In this document: positions 34,063 through 47,218 of the stretch, in pieces
Layout: every line of letters starts with the position of its first letter
Position numbering within the stretch: the stretch's first letter is position 1
DNA from: Gonocerus acuteangulatus
Taxonomy: Eukaryota > Arthropoda > Insecta > Hemiptera > Coreidae
DNA: 64,000 nucleotides
Assembly (NCBI GenBank): GCA_946811695.1
Contig: OX328125.1
Coordinates: 98,225,210 to 98,289,209 of the forward strand
Reading direction: 5' to 3'
Made by a program: the position numbers and the translations under genes
Notes under the pieces: model-generated
Seen by the model: the letters and a program-made list of their open reading frames with translations, nothing else
What the model was told of the DNA's origin: nothing
Database searches by the model: none

Positions 34063-34116
34063 CTGTAAAACAAGTAGGGCAGAGTTAATACTAATATATA
34101 TATATGTATATATATA

Positions 34117-34293
34117 TGTTAAGTTAAATACTTTTGAGCTAAATTAAATTAAAGTTAAATAAAGCATGTTCAGTCAAAAAGCCAGTTAGCATTCCTTTAT
34201 TTTTTCTTCTTTAAACAATATAAGCTCCAAAACATATGATCTAATTACATTTAACAACATATGATCTAAATACAATTAAATATATTCCTAACA
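34117..34293 (-). repeat. Gypsy LTR (3' LTR in element sense)
   Basis: Differs from 36385-36561 at only a few positions (for example CTTTTGAG/CTTTCGAG), so the insertion is fairly young. Confidence 0.85.
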
Positions 34294-35010
34294 TCTCCCT
34301 CTTCATTGATAACGTCCAAAAATCTTCTATTCCTTAGATAGAGCCTTCCATTCACTTCTACTTGATACCTTCTTATTCCTTCCTTCTTCACTTCTATGTA
34401 GCCTTGCTGGAGTGGAGAAATACTCCCTATCAAGATATTGGTTACAGCCCCTCCCAGCTTCTCATGTCGAGGAGAACTAAGAGTGTTTTGCCCATCAAAG
34501 AAGACTTGTTGAAGCCAAAGGTTGAAGCCTTCTTCACTACCTTTCCTTCAATCCACGGATCGCCTTGGTTCTGTGGATGCAGCTTCACCTAGACCTTCTG
34601 TCCTTCAACTAGCTCCGGTAGAACTTGGGATCCATGATCGTAGGCAGTCTTGTAATTCTTCTTTCTTCGGTCCCACTTCTCAGTAACATTCTGAGGAACC
34701 TTTGGCTTCAACAAGTCTTCTTTGATGGGCAAAACACTCTTAGTTCTCCTCGACATGAGAAGCTGGGAGGGGCTGTAACCAATATCTTGATAGGGAGTAT
34801 TTCTCCACTCCAGCAAGGCTACATAGAAGTGAAGAAGGAAGGAATAAGAAGGTATCAAGTAGAAGTGAATGGAAGGCTCTATCTAAGGAATAGAAGATTT
34901 ATTAGGGCCTAAACTTTATCTTTGGACGTTATCAATGAAGAGGGAGATATTAGGAATATATTTAATTGTATTTAGATGATATGTTGATAAATGTAATTAG
35001 ATCATATGTT
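34228..35010. repeat. Inverted duplication inside the Gypsy element
   Basis: Arms 34228-34533 and about 34690-35010 are inverse copies across a roughly 157-bp spacer. Each encodes the same integrase tail (ALLEWRNTPYQDIGYSPSQL), and the right arm also holds an inverted LTR piece. Confidence 0.85.
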
Positions 35011-36364
35011 CGATCATCCTTTCAATTACCCCAAGCTTTTCAAGGCGCTGGATTTCTGAGCATATCTCTTCTTTCAAGGCTTTAAATTTAAAATCATACA
35101 GCCTTTGTGGACTACCGAGCCCTTTACCAACTTCGGGAAATGAAGACAGTATAGATTTTGGATCTTGCGCGTTTTTCACCAGAAACACATCTTTGTCCAG
35201 TGTGATGAGGCCTAGCCTTAAAGCATCTGCAGCTCCTATGAGGGGGTTATGTCTCGTATCAATAACCTCAAACTTCAGTCAAAATCTTCTGGTCTTCCAA
35301 GTTGTATGTAGGCTTATTCTACCCCTAGATATTTGAGAATCTCCGCCATAAAAAGTCAAAATAGTAGAGCTTGGTTCTAACCTTAAATTAGATGTGCCTA
35401 AGAGATGTTTTAAATCATTTATCCCAATAACATTGCAGGAGGCACCACTGTGTACCTGGCATTTTAGCATTTTAGAGCCGGTTTTCATGGGCACTGTTAG
35501 GTTCAAATAAAGTCTTTTTTTATAGGCCGCATTTTCGTCATTGTCTTCATCAGACTGACTATCCGTTGCCATGTCTTTTCCGATTGAATCAGTTTGCTAG
35601 AACAATGCTCTCTTCTGCATACATACATTGCTAAAATGGTTCTTTTTTTTGCATTTCATACAAGTCTTCCCAAAAGCCGGACAGTTACCAGCGCCACGTA
35701 TGTGCTGGCCCCCACAAAATTTACATTTGGGCCACCTTTCATTGCTAACTGCAAAACCAGAATCAGACGGGCTTGATTCATCACGCATTTTTAAAGCTAA
35801 ACTAGCCAATTGTTCCTCAGCAATACACAGTTCCCTTGCCTGGTCTAATGTTAATGATTTTCTAGCTAATAGACCTTTGCGTATTCTTCAATCAGATAGT
35901 CCCGCAACTAAACGAAAACAAATGAGGTTTTCTTCAATATCAAGCTTTGATAAATTAGCTAATGTTTCAAACTCATACCTACAGGCCTGTTCATGAAGGC
36001 GGTTAATGAAATCCTTGCAGGTTTCATCAGGCATTTGAACCGCACTATTGAATATAAAGCGTTCTATATGTGACATTCTTCCTATCAGTAAAGTATCTAT
36101 CAAGACGAGCAATTATGTCATCTAACGTGGCTTCATGATTGCATATCTTTCTTATTAATTGCAGGCCTCTTTTACCAATTAAGGAACTAAATAAAGCTAG
36201 CTCGAAAGTATTACCTCTTCACAAGAGAGCTATGCCGATTTTGAGCCAAATGATTCAGATAAAGTGATGTCATTTTTCCACTGAGCTTTGAAGATTTCCC
36301 AGTTTTCAGCATCTTCTTTGCTTGAAAAATCAAGGGGTTCTGGCTGTGGGATATTGCTAGACAT
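34997..36364 (-). pseudogene. Gypsy gag-protease-RT linker remnants
   Basis: Gag starts near 36364 (MSSNIPQPEPLDF) and is frameshifted near 36230. A zinc knuckle (CKFCGGQHIRGAGNCPAFGK) at 35720-35600 is followed by CMKCKKKNHFSNVC. The protease at 35572-35279 carries HSGASCNVI, where the catalytic Asp of the usual DSGA is replaced by His. A linker ending RLEKLGVIER (35188-34997) is where the RT should begin. Confidence 0.8.
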
Positions 36365-36384
36365 TTTCTATACACCTGACACCA

Positions 36385-36557
36385 TGTTAAGTTAAATACT
36401 TTCGAGCTAAATTAAATTAAAGTTAAATAAAGCATGTTCAGTCAACAAGCCAGATAGCATTCCTTTATTTTTTCTTCTTTAAACAATATAAGCTCCAAAA
36501 CATATGATCTAATTACATTTAACAACATATGATCTAAATACAATTAAATATATTCCT

Positions 36558-36561
<4 letters not shown>
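36385..36561 (-). repeat. Gypsy LTR (5' LTR in element sense)
   Basis: Bounded by TGTTA..TAACA and next to the putative primer site and gag start at 36362. Confidence 0.85.
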
Positions 36562-36610
<49 letters not shown>

Positions 36611-36800
36611 AAAATTAAAAAAACAGAAGGAGTCAAAAACTTCTCATCCCCAACCCACTCTTTTGTCAAACATACCTTGATCATCCACAGTCAGAAATGA
36701 TTACACATCTGTGAGGCATAGGTATCCGTCTTCTCATTGGTAGGCCTTTCTTCATCATGAACTTATTAAGTTTATATCTGTATCTATGTTATCCATCTAT

Positions 36801-37349
36801 GTCTTAACCCATTCGATGCGACGCCCGAGAAAGATGTTCCTCAGAGGCGATGCCCGAGTATTCTCACCAGAGCTATATCTCTTGATTGCGAGCCCTCATT
36901 AGCCTTGAGCGTGTACAGAGTGCTCTAACAGGAATAGGGGGTAATTGCTGGTTTAACCCTTAACTGGTAAAATACAAATTTTGAACGTTATAAGTAAATT
37001 GCGTCTGTGAGACGTGTGCGCGGTAAAAATGTTCTTAGGGCATTTTTTTTTTTTGGTGAAACTGTAAATAATAAAGGAGTAGCTTATTAAAATAATAAAT
37101 AAATAACATTTTCATTGCTACATTTAAAAATCACGTCCAAAAACAAGTAGTGGTTTTGGAATGAAGTAGAAAGAGAAATATAGGGAAGAAAAGTAAGTAA
37201 ACTTTGTTTTAAATGGTTATTGTAGGTTTGCTGTGTACCTTAATTGTAGTAAATAAATCGTTTCCAGTGATACACGTCGTTGTTCACGTAAGATAAACAT
37301 GAAAATGATGATAAGTAACGAGCGCCTAAGTAAAAAAAAAAATAAAAAG
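36801..37349. other. Unassigned, with TTAACCC motifs
   Basis: Two TTAACCC starts (near 36807 and 36952), the first followed by an acidic-codon-poor GC-richer block. Otherwise AT-rich with no gene. Confidence 0.3.
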
Positions 37350-37391
37350 TCCGACTCGCAGGAACTGCGTCATCTTAGCGCGGTTCCAGTT

Positions 37392-37432
<41 letters not shown>

Positions 37433-38611
37433 GGCTCATCTACATCTAGGTCATTAGCGCCGACATCCAGGGTTTAGCGAGGAATTTTACCAGCGAGCCG
37501 TGGGATGATAAAATTCCTGCCTGAGGTTGGGAATCGAACCCACCATATCTCCCGCTTATGAATCCAAGGCGCTAGCCATTAGACCACGGGAGATCCCGGT
37601 TCCTGTTTATATCCCTATTCTCATTTTAAAAGCATATAATAGAAACAGATAATATTTTCCTCGGCCTTTGTTCAAAGGGTTTTATGGCTATACCTGGGGT
37701 CGGGTCCGCAAGACCCTAGAAACCTCTTCTACCGATAATTCATTTCATACGTTTCAATGAATTGGAAAATATCAAAAATTTTCACATATTCCTGTGTTCT
37801 TTTACTATAGTAATAATTCTACAGATAAAATCAATTAAAAAATAAAATAAAAAAACCAATAGCATAAAGGCAATTGAAAATATTCAAAAGACGTCATCGA
37901 ATCTTTTTCTCTTGGCAAGCTATATTTCTAACAATGAATTGTTTTTCTAATTTTGCCTAATCTGTTTTATTGTAAAATACATTATCCAACTATAAGCAAT
38001 TATAAAATAACAAGGAATAAAAACAGACAAAAAGAACAGTTCGAATAAGCAAAATCAATTACTTTAATGTTTTAAGCATTTATTTCTCCGATTGACATCG
38101 CCTAATCAAAACTTTCATCAGAACCTTTTTTGTAGAGCATTTAGTAAGCTTTCTAATGGTATTCTTTCGTTTACTAAGATTCTCAACCTTTTTCGAGATA
38201 TTAAGGAAAACCTTCCTTAACTCCAATTTAACCAAAATTTCAACATATTAGTTTTAATGATAGTAAAACATGCAGAAAATGTTTCAACTGAATCCCATAA
38301 TTCTAAGTACCCAATCAAAAAACGGCATTCAAAAATTATTTTTTCAGTTTTCTCTAAAACGGTTAAAGCTATCGCCTTGAAAATGGTTCCATTCGTTTTC
38401 CTATCCCAAGAAGCCTATAAAAAGAGTACTTACAAGCTTATAAACTCAAAAACCTAAGCCTTACGATTTTTTTTGCGCGAATTTCGCCCCAAACGCCATC
38501 TTTCAGTGGGCGGATTCTGCTGGTTAACGAACTTGACCTTTCAAATTGGAAGACGGATTTTTGTACCAAATTTCATCACAAATTAGGGAAGCCAGAAATG
38601 AGCGAACAGAC

Positions 38612-38674
<63 letters not shown>

Positions 38675-38814
38675 CACAAATTTGAACCACCGTTATTTTC
38701 GGTCTCTAGGGGTTCTGAAACGCGAAATTTTCTAGTCGGCACTTCCGGATTGTTTCATTGTATCAACCTTATAAGCGGGGTTCCTCCCTATGGGGGAGGG
38801 AGGAACCCCGCTAA
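37350..38814 (+). mobile_element. Helentron family 1 carrying a SINE
   Basis: 5' TCCGACTCGCAGGAACTG, SINE A inserted right after the subterminal TTAGCGCGGTTCC, modules, (TA)n at 38617-38672, and a 3' hairpin ending CCCCGCTAA at 38814. Confidence 0.85.
37395..37598 (-). mobile_element. SINE A inside a helentron
   Basis: Poly-T then the inverse SINE. Flanked by GGTTCCAGTTCAT (37382-37394) and GGTTCCTGTTTAT (37599-37611). The same site in the helentron at 57752-60580 holds the same SINE. Confidence 0.85.
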
Positions 38815-39576
38815 TTACAATTTTTGCATTCATATATTTAAACAATTAATAAGACTGTATAAAATGTACATCATATATTAGAGAGGATATTCGCATTTAC
38901 ATTAAAACATAAGAAACGATTATACTAACAATTATAGAATTACCATGTAATTAGCAACTTCAAAAATATTGAACAATGGTACCAGAATTCAAAATGTCTA
39001 AAAATATTACGAAATAAATATTCATTGTCATTATTTAGTTAATTAATGTTTACAGAATTTCAATATTTAAGTCTGCATATCAAATGCTACATCAAAGGAA
39101 TCTAACAGAGGAAGGAGATGGAATAGATGGATACCATACAAGAATGGCAACAATTACGAATGCACCGAAGACCCGGGTTTACAAAAGACTCCGGGATAAC
39201 TGAAATTTTGTGACATGGTTTCAAAATTCTTGACCTTTTCATGATTTTCGTGCCCTATTTTCAATTACATGTCATTTTCATGACTTTTTCGTGGATTAGA
39301 CACCCTGGGTAGCTTTGGATGGTGGAAGAAGGTAATTTATACCTGGACGGGGTGGAATTACTTTTTAATATAAATTTCTATTAACTGAAAATCTTTCATC
39401 TTAACCTTAGGTGAATATCAAAAATAAAAAGATCTATCTTGAAAGTACCTATGAATATCTTAATTGGAGTGCATGATACTGATCTGACATCATTATCATG
39501 GAATCAACAGGAAAAAATAAACTACAACGTATGTATTTATGATGTCTCACAAATTTTATACATTTGAAAAAGTTAT
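38815..39576. other. Stretch downstream of the receptor gene
   Basis: AT-rich 3' flank of the odorant receptor; no repeat family or frame recognised. Possible polyadenylation signals cannot be singled out in such AT-rich sequence. Confidence 0.4.
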
Positions 39577-39618
39577 TTATCGAACAACATTTACTATTTT
39601 GTACCCAGCTGCCATCAT
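39577..39618 (-). CDS. Odorant receptor exon 5 (C-terminus)
   Basis: A 14-codon terminal exon follows a TTTTCTGTTTCAG acceptor and reads MMAAGYKIVNVVR then TAA. It joins exon 4 in phase 0 to give TFGD-MMAAGY, the expected TM7 tail. Short last exons are normal in this family. It is the least certain exon because it is so short. Confidence 0.75.
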   Translation of the reverse strand: MMAAGYKIVNVVR

Positions 39619-41242
39619 CTGAAACAGAAAAAGATAAAATGAAAGAGAAATCAATAAAAAAAATAAAAACCTAGGATCCTGGGATATATTTTTATGTGAT
39701 ATGTTTTACACGGAAGGGCCATGAAGTTTTGCTGCCCTAAATATTTGAAACAAATATTCAAAAACACCGCCAGTTGCGTAAGACTCAGGGCCTCAAGGGC
39801 TGCGCCTGGAATGTAGAAAGTGTTACCCTCGGTAGGCATTCTACTAAGGGAAGAAATTTGAAGTGCACAGGAAGTGATTTCGTAATATAGGTTCCTATAC
39901 AAAACCGTAAATGCGTGGAGGACAGTGGTATAACTATGAGTGCTGAGACTTTATACATGATGAGATCATAGAACGTAAGAGGTGACAGAAGTGGGGGTAG
40001 AGCTGAGCCCTGGTGAAGATAGACGTGATTCTTATCTTACTGCAACGGCATTTTGAGATGAATTGTAAGGTCCTTTAGCCTTTGGGCTAGGGAGGTAGGA
40101 GGGATAAAGCCTCCCCTATTGGGTTACCATAACCCATTCGAGATCGATAGCCGATTTTGTGGCAATAGGTAGTCATTCGGTGCTAATGGCCTAGATGTCA
40201 ATACAACTTAAAAAAAAAACAAAAACGGATTGTCATGTCCTATGGCCTGATAGCCACTTTTGTGACATCAGGCCAGCATACCCCATGGCCTGATAGCCAG
40301 TTTCGTGACGAGCCCATTTCTTCAATTCGGAACTGAATAAAAGGAAACATAGTACTTTGTAAGTCAAAGTGCAGAAGGCCGTGAAATAAGATTTTAGAGT
40401 CTTGTGTTCTTCACTTCATATCTCTTTTTGATCGTAAGTCTTGCGTTTATCTACATTTTTACAATGATCAGCAATTGAAATTTTCTCAAGCTCTTTGTGG
40501 CCAGGTAGCCAGTATATTGTTATGTTTCTGTTAAGGGTTTGTGTCTTGCTCTCTCCATATTTGATATTTTTTCCCCTGTCTAATGTGCTACTTTTTAATG
40601 TTCCTAAACAAGAAATATTTACTATTTAAAGTTATTATTTAGACACATCTAATGAGTTTGGGGTCTGATCCAAAGAAGTGGTACCTTTAATGTTTGGTAA
40701 AATTAGATTAAAAAATCCAGGATGCATAAGAAACATAATCGAAGCCCTATGTACAATGATCCTAGAAACACTTTTATCAACAAGTACTTAGACCTCTCGA
40801 TGCAGGATGAGGAGAAAATCAAGACAATACTAGCAATAGACACAATAGAAAAACTTAACAATATTTATTATTATATCACAAACTCAAATAAGAGCTTTCA
40901 TTATAAATGAATGATTTATTGATGGTGATAGCTAATTCAGAAATTAAGGGTACTTTATAAATGAATAAAGCTTAACAAATAAATATTCCAGCATATTCCG
41001 GGAATTAGGTGCTATTCATCAATTAATAAGAAAACTAAATATATATTATTAATATATAATCGAGGAGAAGGACAAATTTATTTTATATGTCTCTATGTAT
41101 ATAGACTATGTCTTAGTAAATAAAAATAATAATTTAAAAAAAAAATTTAGCTTATAAGTATGTTATTTTGGGATTAGAAGAATGTTATTCATTATTAATT
41201 GATAATTATTTTTTTATAACTTTTACTAATGTTAAGGATATA

Positions 41243-41306
<64 letters not shown>

Positions 41307-42082
41307 TTTGTTTTGGTTGTAATTCATATGACTTCAGGTCATCAGTTGTCAGCGTAGATACTAATAATGTATAATTTATATTTATGTATAAAAGCATGGT
41401 AACTTCCACCATTTATTATGATACATTCGTAAATACAAATTTTTCTTCATCTTCTTCTTCCTCTTATAATAATAAAACTAAATAAATTATTTAATTAAAA
41501 AAAAAGATGATAATTATAAAATAAGAATTATAAAAATTTAGTAAAAAAGTCTGTCAGTTTTAAATTGGAAGAATGTCATTTATTATTGATTGATAATTAT
41601 TTTTTAATACTTTTATTTATGTTAAGGTTATATTCGTTTTTTGCTTTTTTTTTTTTGTATTTGTATAATGGCATGATCATTTTTTGTATATTTTAGTATT
41701 AAGAGATGATAACCTCCAATATGTAATGTGAAACATTCACAAATACAATCTTTCTTCTTCTTCTTCTTCAATTCAGAAATTCGATATGAATAGAAAAAAA
41801 AAGTAGCTGAGATAAACAATAAAAAAAAAGTACTTATTTACTTTATGAAAAAAATTATATAAAAATTATTATAAAACAGAAGAGAATAAATTTATTTTTC
41901 CATAATCGATTTTTTGAGAGGAGATCGTTGACCGTGGATGATTCAAGGTAGGGATTGTCGGGGTTCGGTCATTGCTACTTAATAAAACTACATTTTACCG
42001 TGAAAATGGTTTTATTGTTGCCGACGTTTCGGCTTGAGATTCAAGCCTTCATCAGGCTGTAAAACAATTAGGACAGATCGAT

Positions 42083-42174
<92 letters not shown>

Positions 42175-45100
42175 CAGACAACAATTCAGCAAATCAAAAA
42201 ACTGCATGGATCATTTGTAATGTACAGGAAAGTTTTCATTTCTGATTTCTGATTACAGGTGTAATACTTTAAAAATGATGTACACACATTTAATAGCTGT
42301 TTCATACTTACATCTCCGAATGTTCCCAAAGAAGAACCACTGCTGAATCCAGTTGATTTTAGAGACATAGGGTTCGTTACAAATGTTGCCATTGTTTTCA
42401 ATAGCAACTTGTAACGTTGACTGCAATCAGGCCATGGTGTTGAGTACAATGCATCCCTCGTCTCAAAGCTCTGAAAATATAATACCTATGTATAGTCTTT
42501 GAATCGACGGCCTAAATGAAATGTCAATATTATTTAACCGTAGGCCCAATGACCGTGAGTGTTAAGACATGAGCACTTAACACTCCAAAGGTCGTGGGTT
42601 CGATTCCCACTATGGGGTGGTGGCTTTTCATTAGAAAAGAAAATAGGCGTCAGCCCTATCCTGGCTAGAAAAGGGTGGTAACCTATAGATAACTCGTCCC
42701 AAAATTTTGTAGTTAATAATAATGGACGTTAAATTTAAATTAATAATATTATTATTTTTTTTAACAGTTATATAATGTGCAAATAAATGTTTTATTCAAA
42801 ATAAAACAAAGATCATAACCTCAACAAATTGGAATAATATACATAGCCGAGTCTCCCCATGGTCTAGTGGCTAACGCCTTCATATCGGGAGGTGGAGGGT
42901 TCGATTTCCACCTTGTATGTTGACACTAATGGCTACATGTTGATTCGCCTTTAAAAAATAAATATAAAAAAAACATAGCTTGCTAATGAATTTATCAGAA
43001 AATATCTTCAGTTTCTGAGAAACTAAACCTTACCTTTTTATCACCCTTTTTTAGCCAGAATAGGGCTAATGATTTTTCTATTTTCGAAAGGAAAGCCTAC
43101 TACCTGTAGAAGGAATTGAACCCACGACCTTACGAGTGGAGTTCACATACCTTAAAATTACTAATGAAGAAAAAAATTAATCGACAAAGAAAAATAAATT
43201 ATACTCTATTCAACACACATATAAGTTTATTTTAAACATATATTTATGTATAAATTATTTAGATACCATGATGCTATTTACTTATTTTTGCTTCAATTAT
43301 TTCATTACCTTAAAAGTTATTATAAATGCTTATTATACAAATTCAGAAATTCATTTCTTGAATTTCAAAGCAGCTTGATTGTTAAATGGGTGATTCTAAA
43401 ATTAAAAGCAATTATTTGTCCTGGTGGAATTAATTCTGATTGATTTTCATCAAACTTGGCACACAGGTAGGTCTTGATCTGGGGAACGTCATAGGTTAGG
43501 TCAAAATTATCTAGGATTCAATGTTCGGCGGACATGGGTTCAAACTGTGAACCCGAACAGTTATAGATTTGCGTTATTAGATTTTAATATTACTTATTTG
43601 GTTTCAAATTTATTTTTGTTTTTCTGGATGCAGAATGTAGGGGTAGCATGGCATGCCAGGCAATAGCTAGTTATTATTTATTTATTTAGGGCTTCAACAT
43701 TGATCATTTAGCCCAGCCTCCACCTTGGTTGAAATTGATAGCTAGTTAATGTATTCACTTCTTTTTGCTTCAATTATTTAATTACATCGGCATCTTAAAA
43801 GTTATTATAAATGCTTATCATACAAATTCAGAAATTCATTTCTTAAATTTCAAAGCAGCTTGATTGTTAAATGGGTGATTCTAAAATTACTAGCAATTTC
43901 TTGTCCTTTTGGATTTAAGCTCCACTTTTTCTGCAATATATACCAGCTATTGTTCAGTTTATTTCCATAAACTAATAAGCTCCATCAGTTTATTATTTAC
44001 AAGTAAAAATACTGTAGAGGTATCTGATTATTAATTTTTAGTCTTATTCGAGGACACATGTCCCATAGGAATAATTTTGAATTTATAGACTCGTAAAATT
44101 TATTCTATACAATTTTAGATACTAGAGCTTGCATATAAATTAGGGATTGGGTAAAACGAGCAGGGATAAAAAGTGTTGGAAAAGTCAGGATTTAAATGTT
44201 TCTAGGTTGGTAGAATGACGTGCAGACAGTGATAAGGAATTTTACAGTGGTGGCACGTGTGACAAATGATTTTTTGAATAATGCAGTACGGTGGGAAGAA
44301 TTATAAAGATCAGAAGGATGAGATCGGGTCTTACAGGAGTGAACAGAGGATTGAAAAATATAAGATCTTTGGGATTGAATTACTTGGTAAAGGACTGAGC
44401 CAAGGAATTACTGTTGACGATAAAGAGGGAATGGCCAATTTAGATCCTGGTAGAAATGTGATTTGTGGGAGTCTCTGAGGATAAAACGAATGAAACAGTT
44501 TATGAGGTGTTTTGCCCCGAGATTGCCAGAAAGTCCACCGTGCACCCAACAACCATGGTCAAACTGGGGGAAAAAGAGTGACAGGTTGATCTGTCTGAGC
44601 ATAAATATGGATCAACGGGCAACTCGAGAAATACGATTTTTTCAGGAAAGGTTTTGATCAAATATGATTCCAAGGTTTTTAACTGATTTAGAATATTTTA
44701 TAAGTATGATGTTGAGATAAAGGACTGGAAAAGGGGAGGTGGAACTTATGAGGGATTGGGAGCCTATAACAATGGCTTTGGATTTATCCCGATTCAGGGA
44801 AAGCTAATTAGCCCCCCCAAAGGAATGGGGGGCTTATTGATATAATTAAGATCTACTTGCAGCTTGTCTATAGCATCTCGTAGGAAAGAGGGCTTAAAGG
44901 ATAGGTAGATCTGGATATCTTCAGCACAAAGATGAAACTGGGAATGAACTATGGAAAGAGGAAGATCATTGATGTAAACAGAAAATAGAGTTGGGGATAA
45001 CGAGGAGCCCTGGGGTACACCACAGGAAAGAGGAAGAGGGCTAGAGGGATTGCTGTCGGGGATGACCACGTATTGGGATCGATTGGATAGAAAGGATTGG

Positions 45101-47164
45101 AACCAGAGTTTGGTGAGAAGGATTTGATGGTCTACGGTATCAAATTCTTTTGAAAACCCTAGGAGAACTAGGATAGTGAGTTGTTGGTTTTCTATGGCAG
45201 TTTGAATATCATGGGTGATTTTTATGAGCGCTGATTAGTGGAGTGGGATGAAGAAAGCCAGACTGTAGAGGTTTAAGAAGATTGAACCAAGTGCTGAAAG
45301 GTTTGGAAAGATTGGATAAAACAGAGATAGGACGGAAATCCTGAAGAGCATGGGTATGATAATTTCTTAAAAGGGCGAACCAACGCAAACAAACTGTTAA
45401 GGCCAACTCTCGTCTCATCAGCAAAGAGGATATTTTTCCATTTTTCTTCAGCCTTAGATATTTGCTTTGCTAGTCTAGGACTATCTCTAAAATTTCCTGC
45501 AGTAGGAAGGTAACATGTCCTCCCTTCCTCCTCAGGTTGACTCTTATATTATCATCACAAGAATAAAACAAATAATTACAAATTAAGAGATAACTTGCAT
45601 TACTAGAAATAAAATTAGACATTGATTGCCCTTTTAAACTAGAAATCTCGAGATAATATGTTTTGCAATTTTTTGATTGGGAGCGTATTTGAGACCTTGA
45701 TTGCTGGAAGACATACACAAGAAAACCATACCTTTTCAATGACCATTTCCCCTGCCAGACTTATCAGAAAATAAGCTAATATCTCTGAGCATACAAGGAA
45801 TGCCATGTGAAAGCTTCGTTCCTGTGAGAGAAAAAGAAGTATTAAAAATGTCTCAATGTATTGATATTTTTCTTGTTTTTTTTCTATAATCCAAATTGGG
45901 TAGTTCTGAGCGAGAGCTGCCCTGAGCCCGATCTTCATGAAACTTCGTATACTTATTCATTTTGACCAAATAGAGAAGAAAAAATTAAAAAAAAAAAACA
46001 CTCGCGGTCAGGCGTAGAACAGTATTTATTAAGCATTAAAGTTGACTGATACACAGGCTATAAACGAGTTTTATCATAACATTACGAGCCGTATCATAAC
46101 AACGGGGGAAACAATTATTCGTTTTTGATATTTTTTTTCACGTTTTTATTCATAACTAGCTGTTACCCGGCGCGCCATGCTACACCTACTTTCTGCATAT
46201 AGAAAAGCCTAAATAAATTAGAAACCAAATAAGTATTATTAAAATCTAATAACACGAATCTGTAACTGTTATGAACCCGTGACCTCCCAACTGTGAGTCC
46301 TAGATGACTTTGACCTAACCTATAACACCCCCGTATCAAGACATACATGTATACCAAGTTTCGTAAAAATTGGTCTATAGTGTGGATTTGCATAAGGGAC
46401 AAACATACAGACAGACAGCTGGTAGACGTTTTTGACTTAGCCTACGACACTCCCCAAATTAAGATCTACATGTGTACCGAGTTTAGTCAAAATCGGACGA
46501 ACGGTGTGGATTTGTATAAGGGACAAACATACAGACTGACAGCTGGTAGACGTTTTTGACTTAGCCTACGACACTCCCCAGATTAAGATCTACATGTGTA
46601 ACGAGTTTAGTCAAAATCGGACGAACGGTGTGGATTTGTATAAGGGACAAACATACAGACAGACAGCTGGTAGATTTTTTTGACCTAGTCTAGGAGATTA
46701 CTCGTATCAAGACCTACCATTATTCCAAGTTTGGTCAAAATCGGTCAAACGGTGTAGATTTGTATAAGGAACAAACAAACAGACACGTGATTTTTATATA
46801 TATAGATTGGGTTGAATTGAATAAGTATACGAAGTTTTAGGAAAATCGGAGTTAGGTCAATTCTGGCTCTCCCAATTTGACATTACTGCGCATGCGCGTG
46901 TTTACAAATACTTCGTTTACACCAGCTTTTAACCTGTATAACACTCAACTTTAGTGCTTAATAAATACTGTTCTAGGCCTGACCGCGAGTGATTTTTAAT
47001 TTTTTCTTCTCAATTAGGTCAAAATGAATAAGTATACGAAGTTTCATGAAGATCGGGCTATGGGCAGCTCTCGCTCAGAACTACCCCAAATTGTTGTCCA
47101 TGTGTCAAAAACCTTACATGACCATATATTTCCTTCTTGCCTTTCATATTGATTTTACATATTT

Positions 47165-47218
<54 letters not shown>

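Larger units (their letters stand above)
34117..36561 (-). mobile_element. Ty3/Gypsy LTR retrotransposon, internally deleted
   Basis: Direct 177-bp LTRs at 34117-34293 and 36385-36561 (TGTTAAG..CCTAACA), flanked by ATATA on both sides, which is ambiguous inside (TA)n. On the minus strand the 5' LTR is followed by TGGTGTCAGGTG, a possible tRNA primer site, then gag, a zinc knuckle, protease and the protease-RT linker. The reverse transcriptase, RNase H and most of the integrase are missing. An integrase C-terminal piece survives in two inverted copies. The layout and gag resemble the Mag lineage (inference). Confidence 0.85.
33916..36800 (-). mobile_element. Penelope-like element split by an LTR element
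   Basis: The pLTR (33916-34116) opens with GAGAGGAGATCGTTGACC and contains an inverse hammerhead-like core. After the LTR element, (TA)n resumes at 36562 and the block CAGTCAGAAATGATT..TTTGTGAGG-like at 36690-36750 matches 62950-63000 of another copy. Confidence 0.65.

Noticed and set aside
34362..34858. Two genes with the same protein start on opposite strands
   Set aside because: They are the two arms of an inverted duplication of a Gypsy integrase tail, not separate genes.
36801..36970. piggyBac-like element with TTAACCC ends
   Set aside because: Two TTAACCC motifs are in the same orientation and no inverted partner or TTAA pair was found.
42034..42252. Poly-Phe frame
   Set aside because: Translation of an 89-base T-run after a Penelope pLTR. 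The same applies to the frames over T- or A-runs at 49841, 54510 and 60435.
44281..44657. Small plus-strand genes
   Set aside because: Antisense of the decayed CR1/Jockey-like reverse transcriptase C-terminus.
45639..45938. A 99-codon minus-strand gene
   Set aside because: Only its middle 30 codons are real: they are odorant receptor exon 3 bounded by splice sites; the rest is intron and transposon end.
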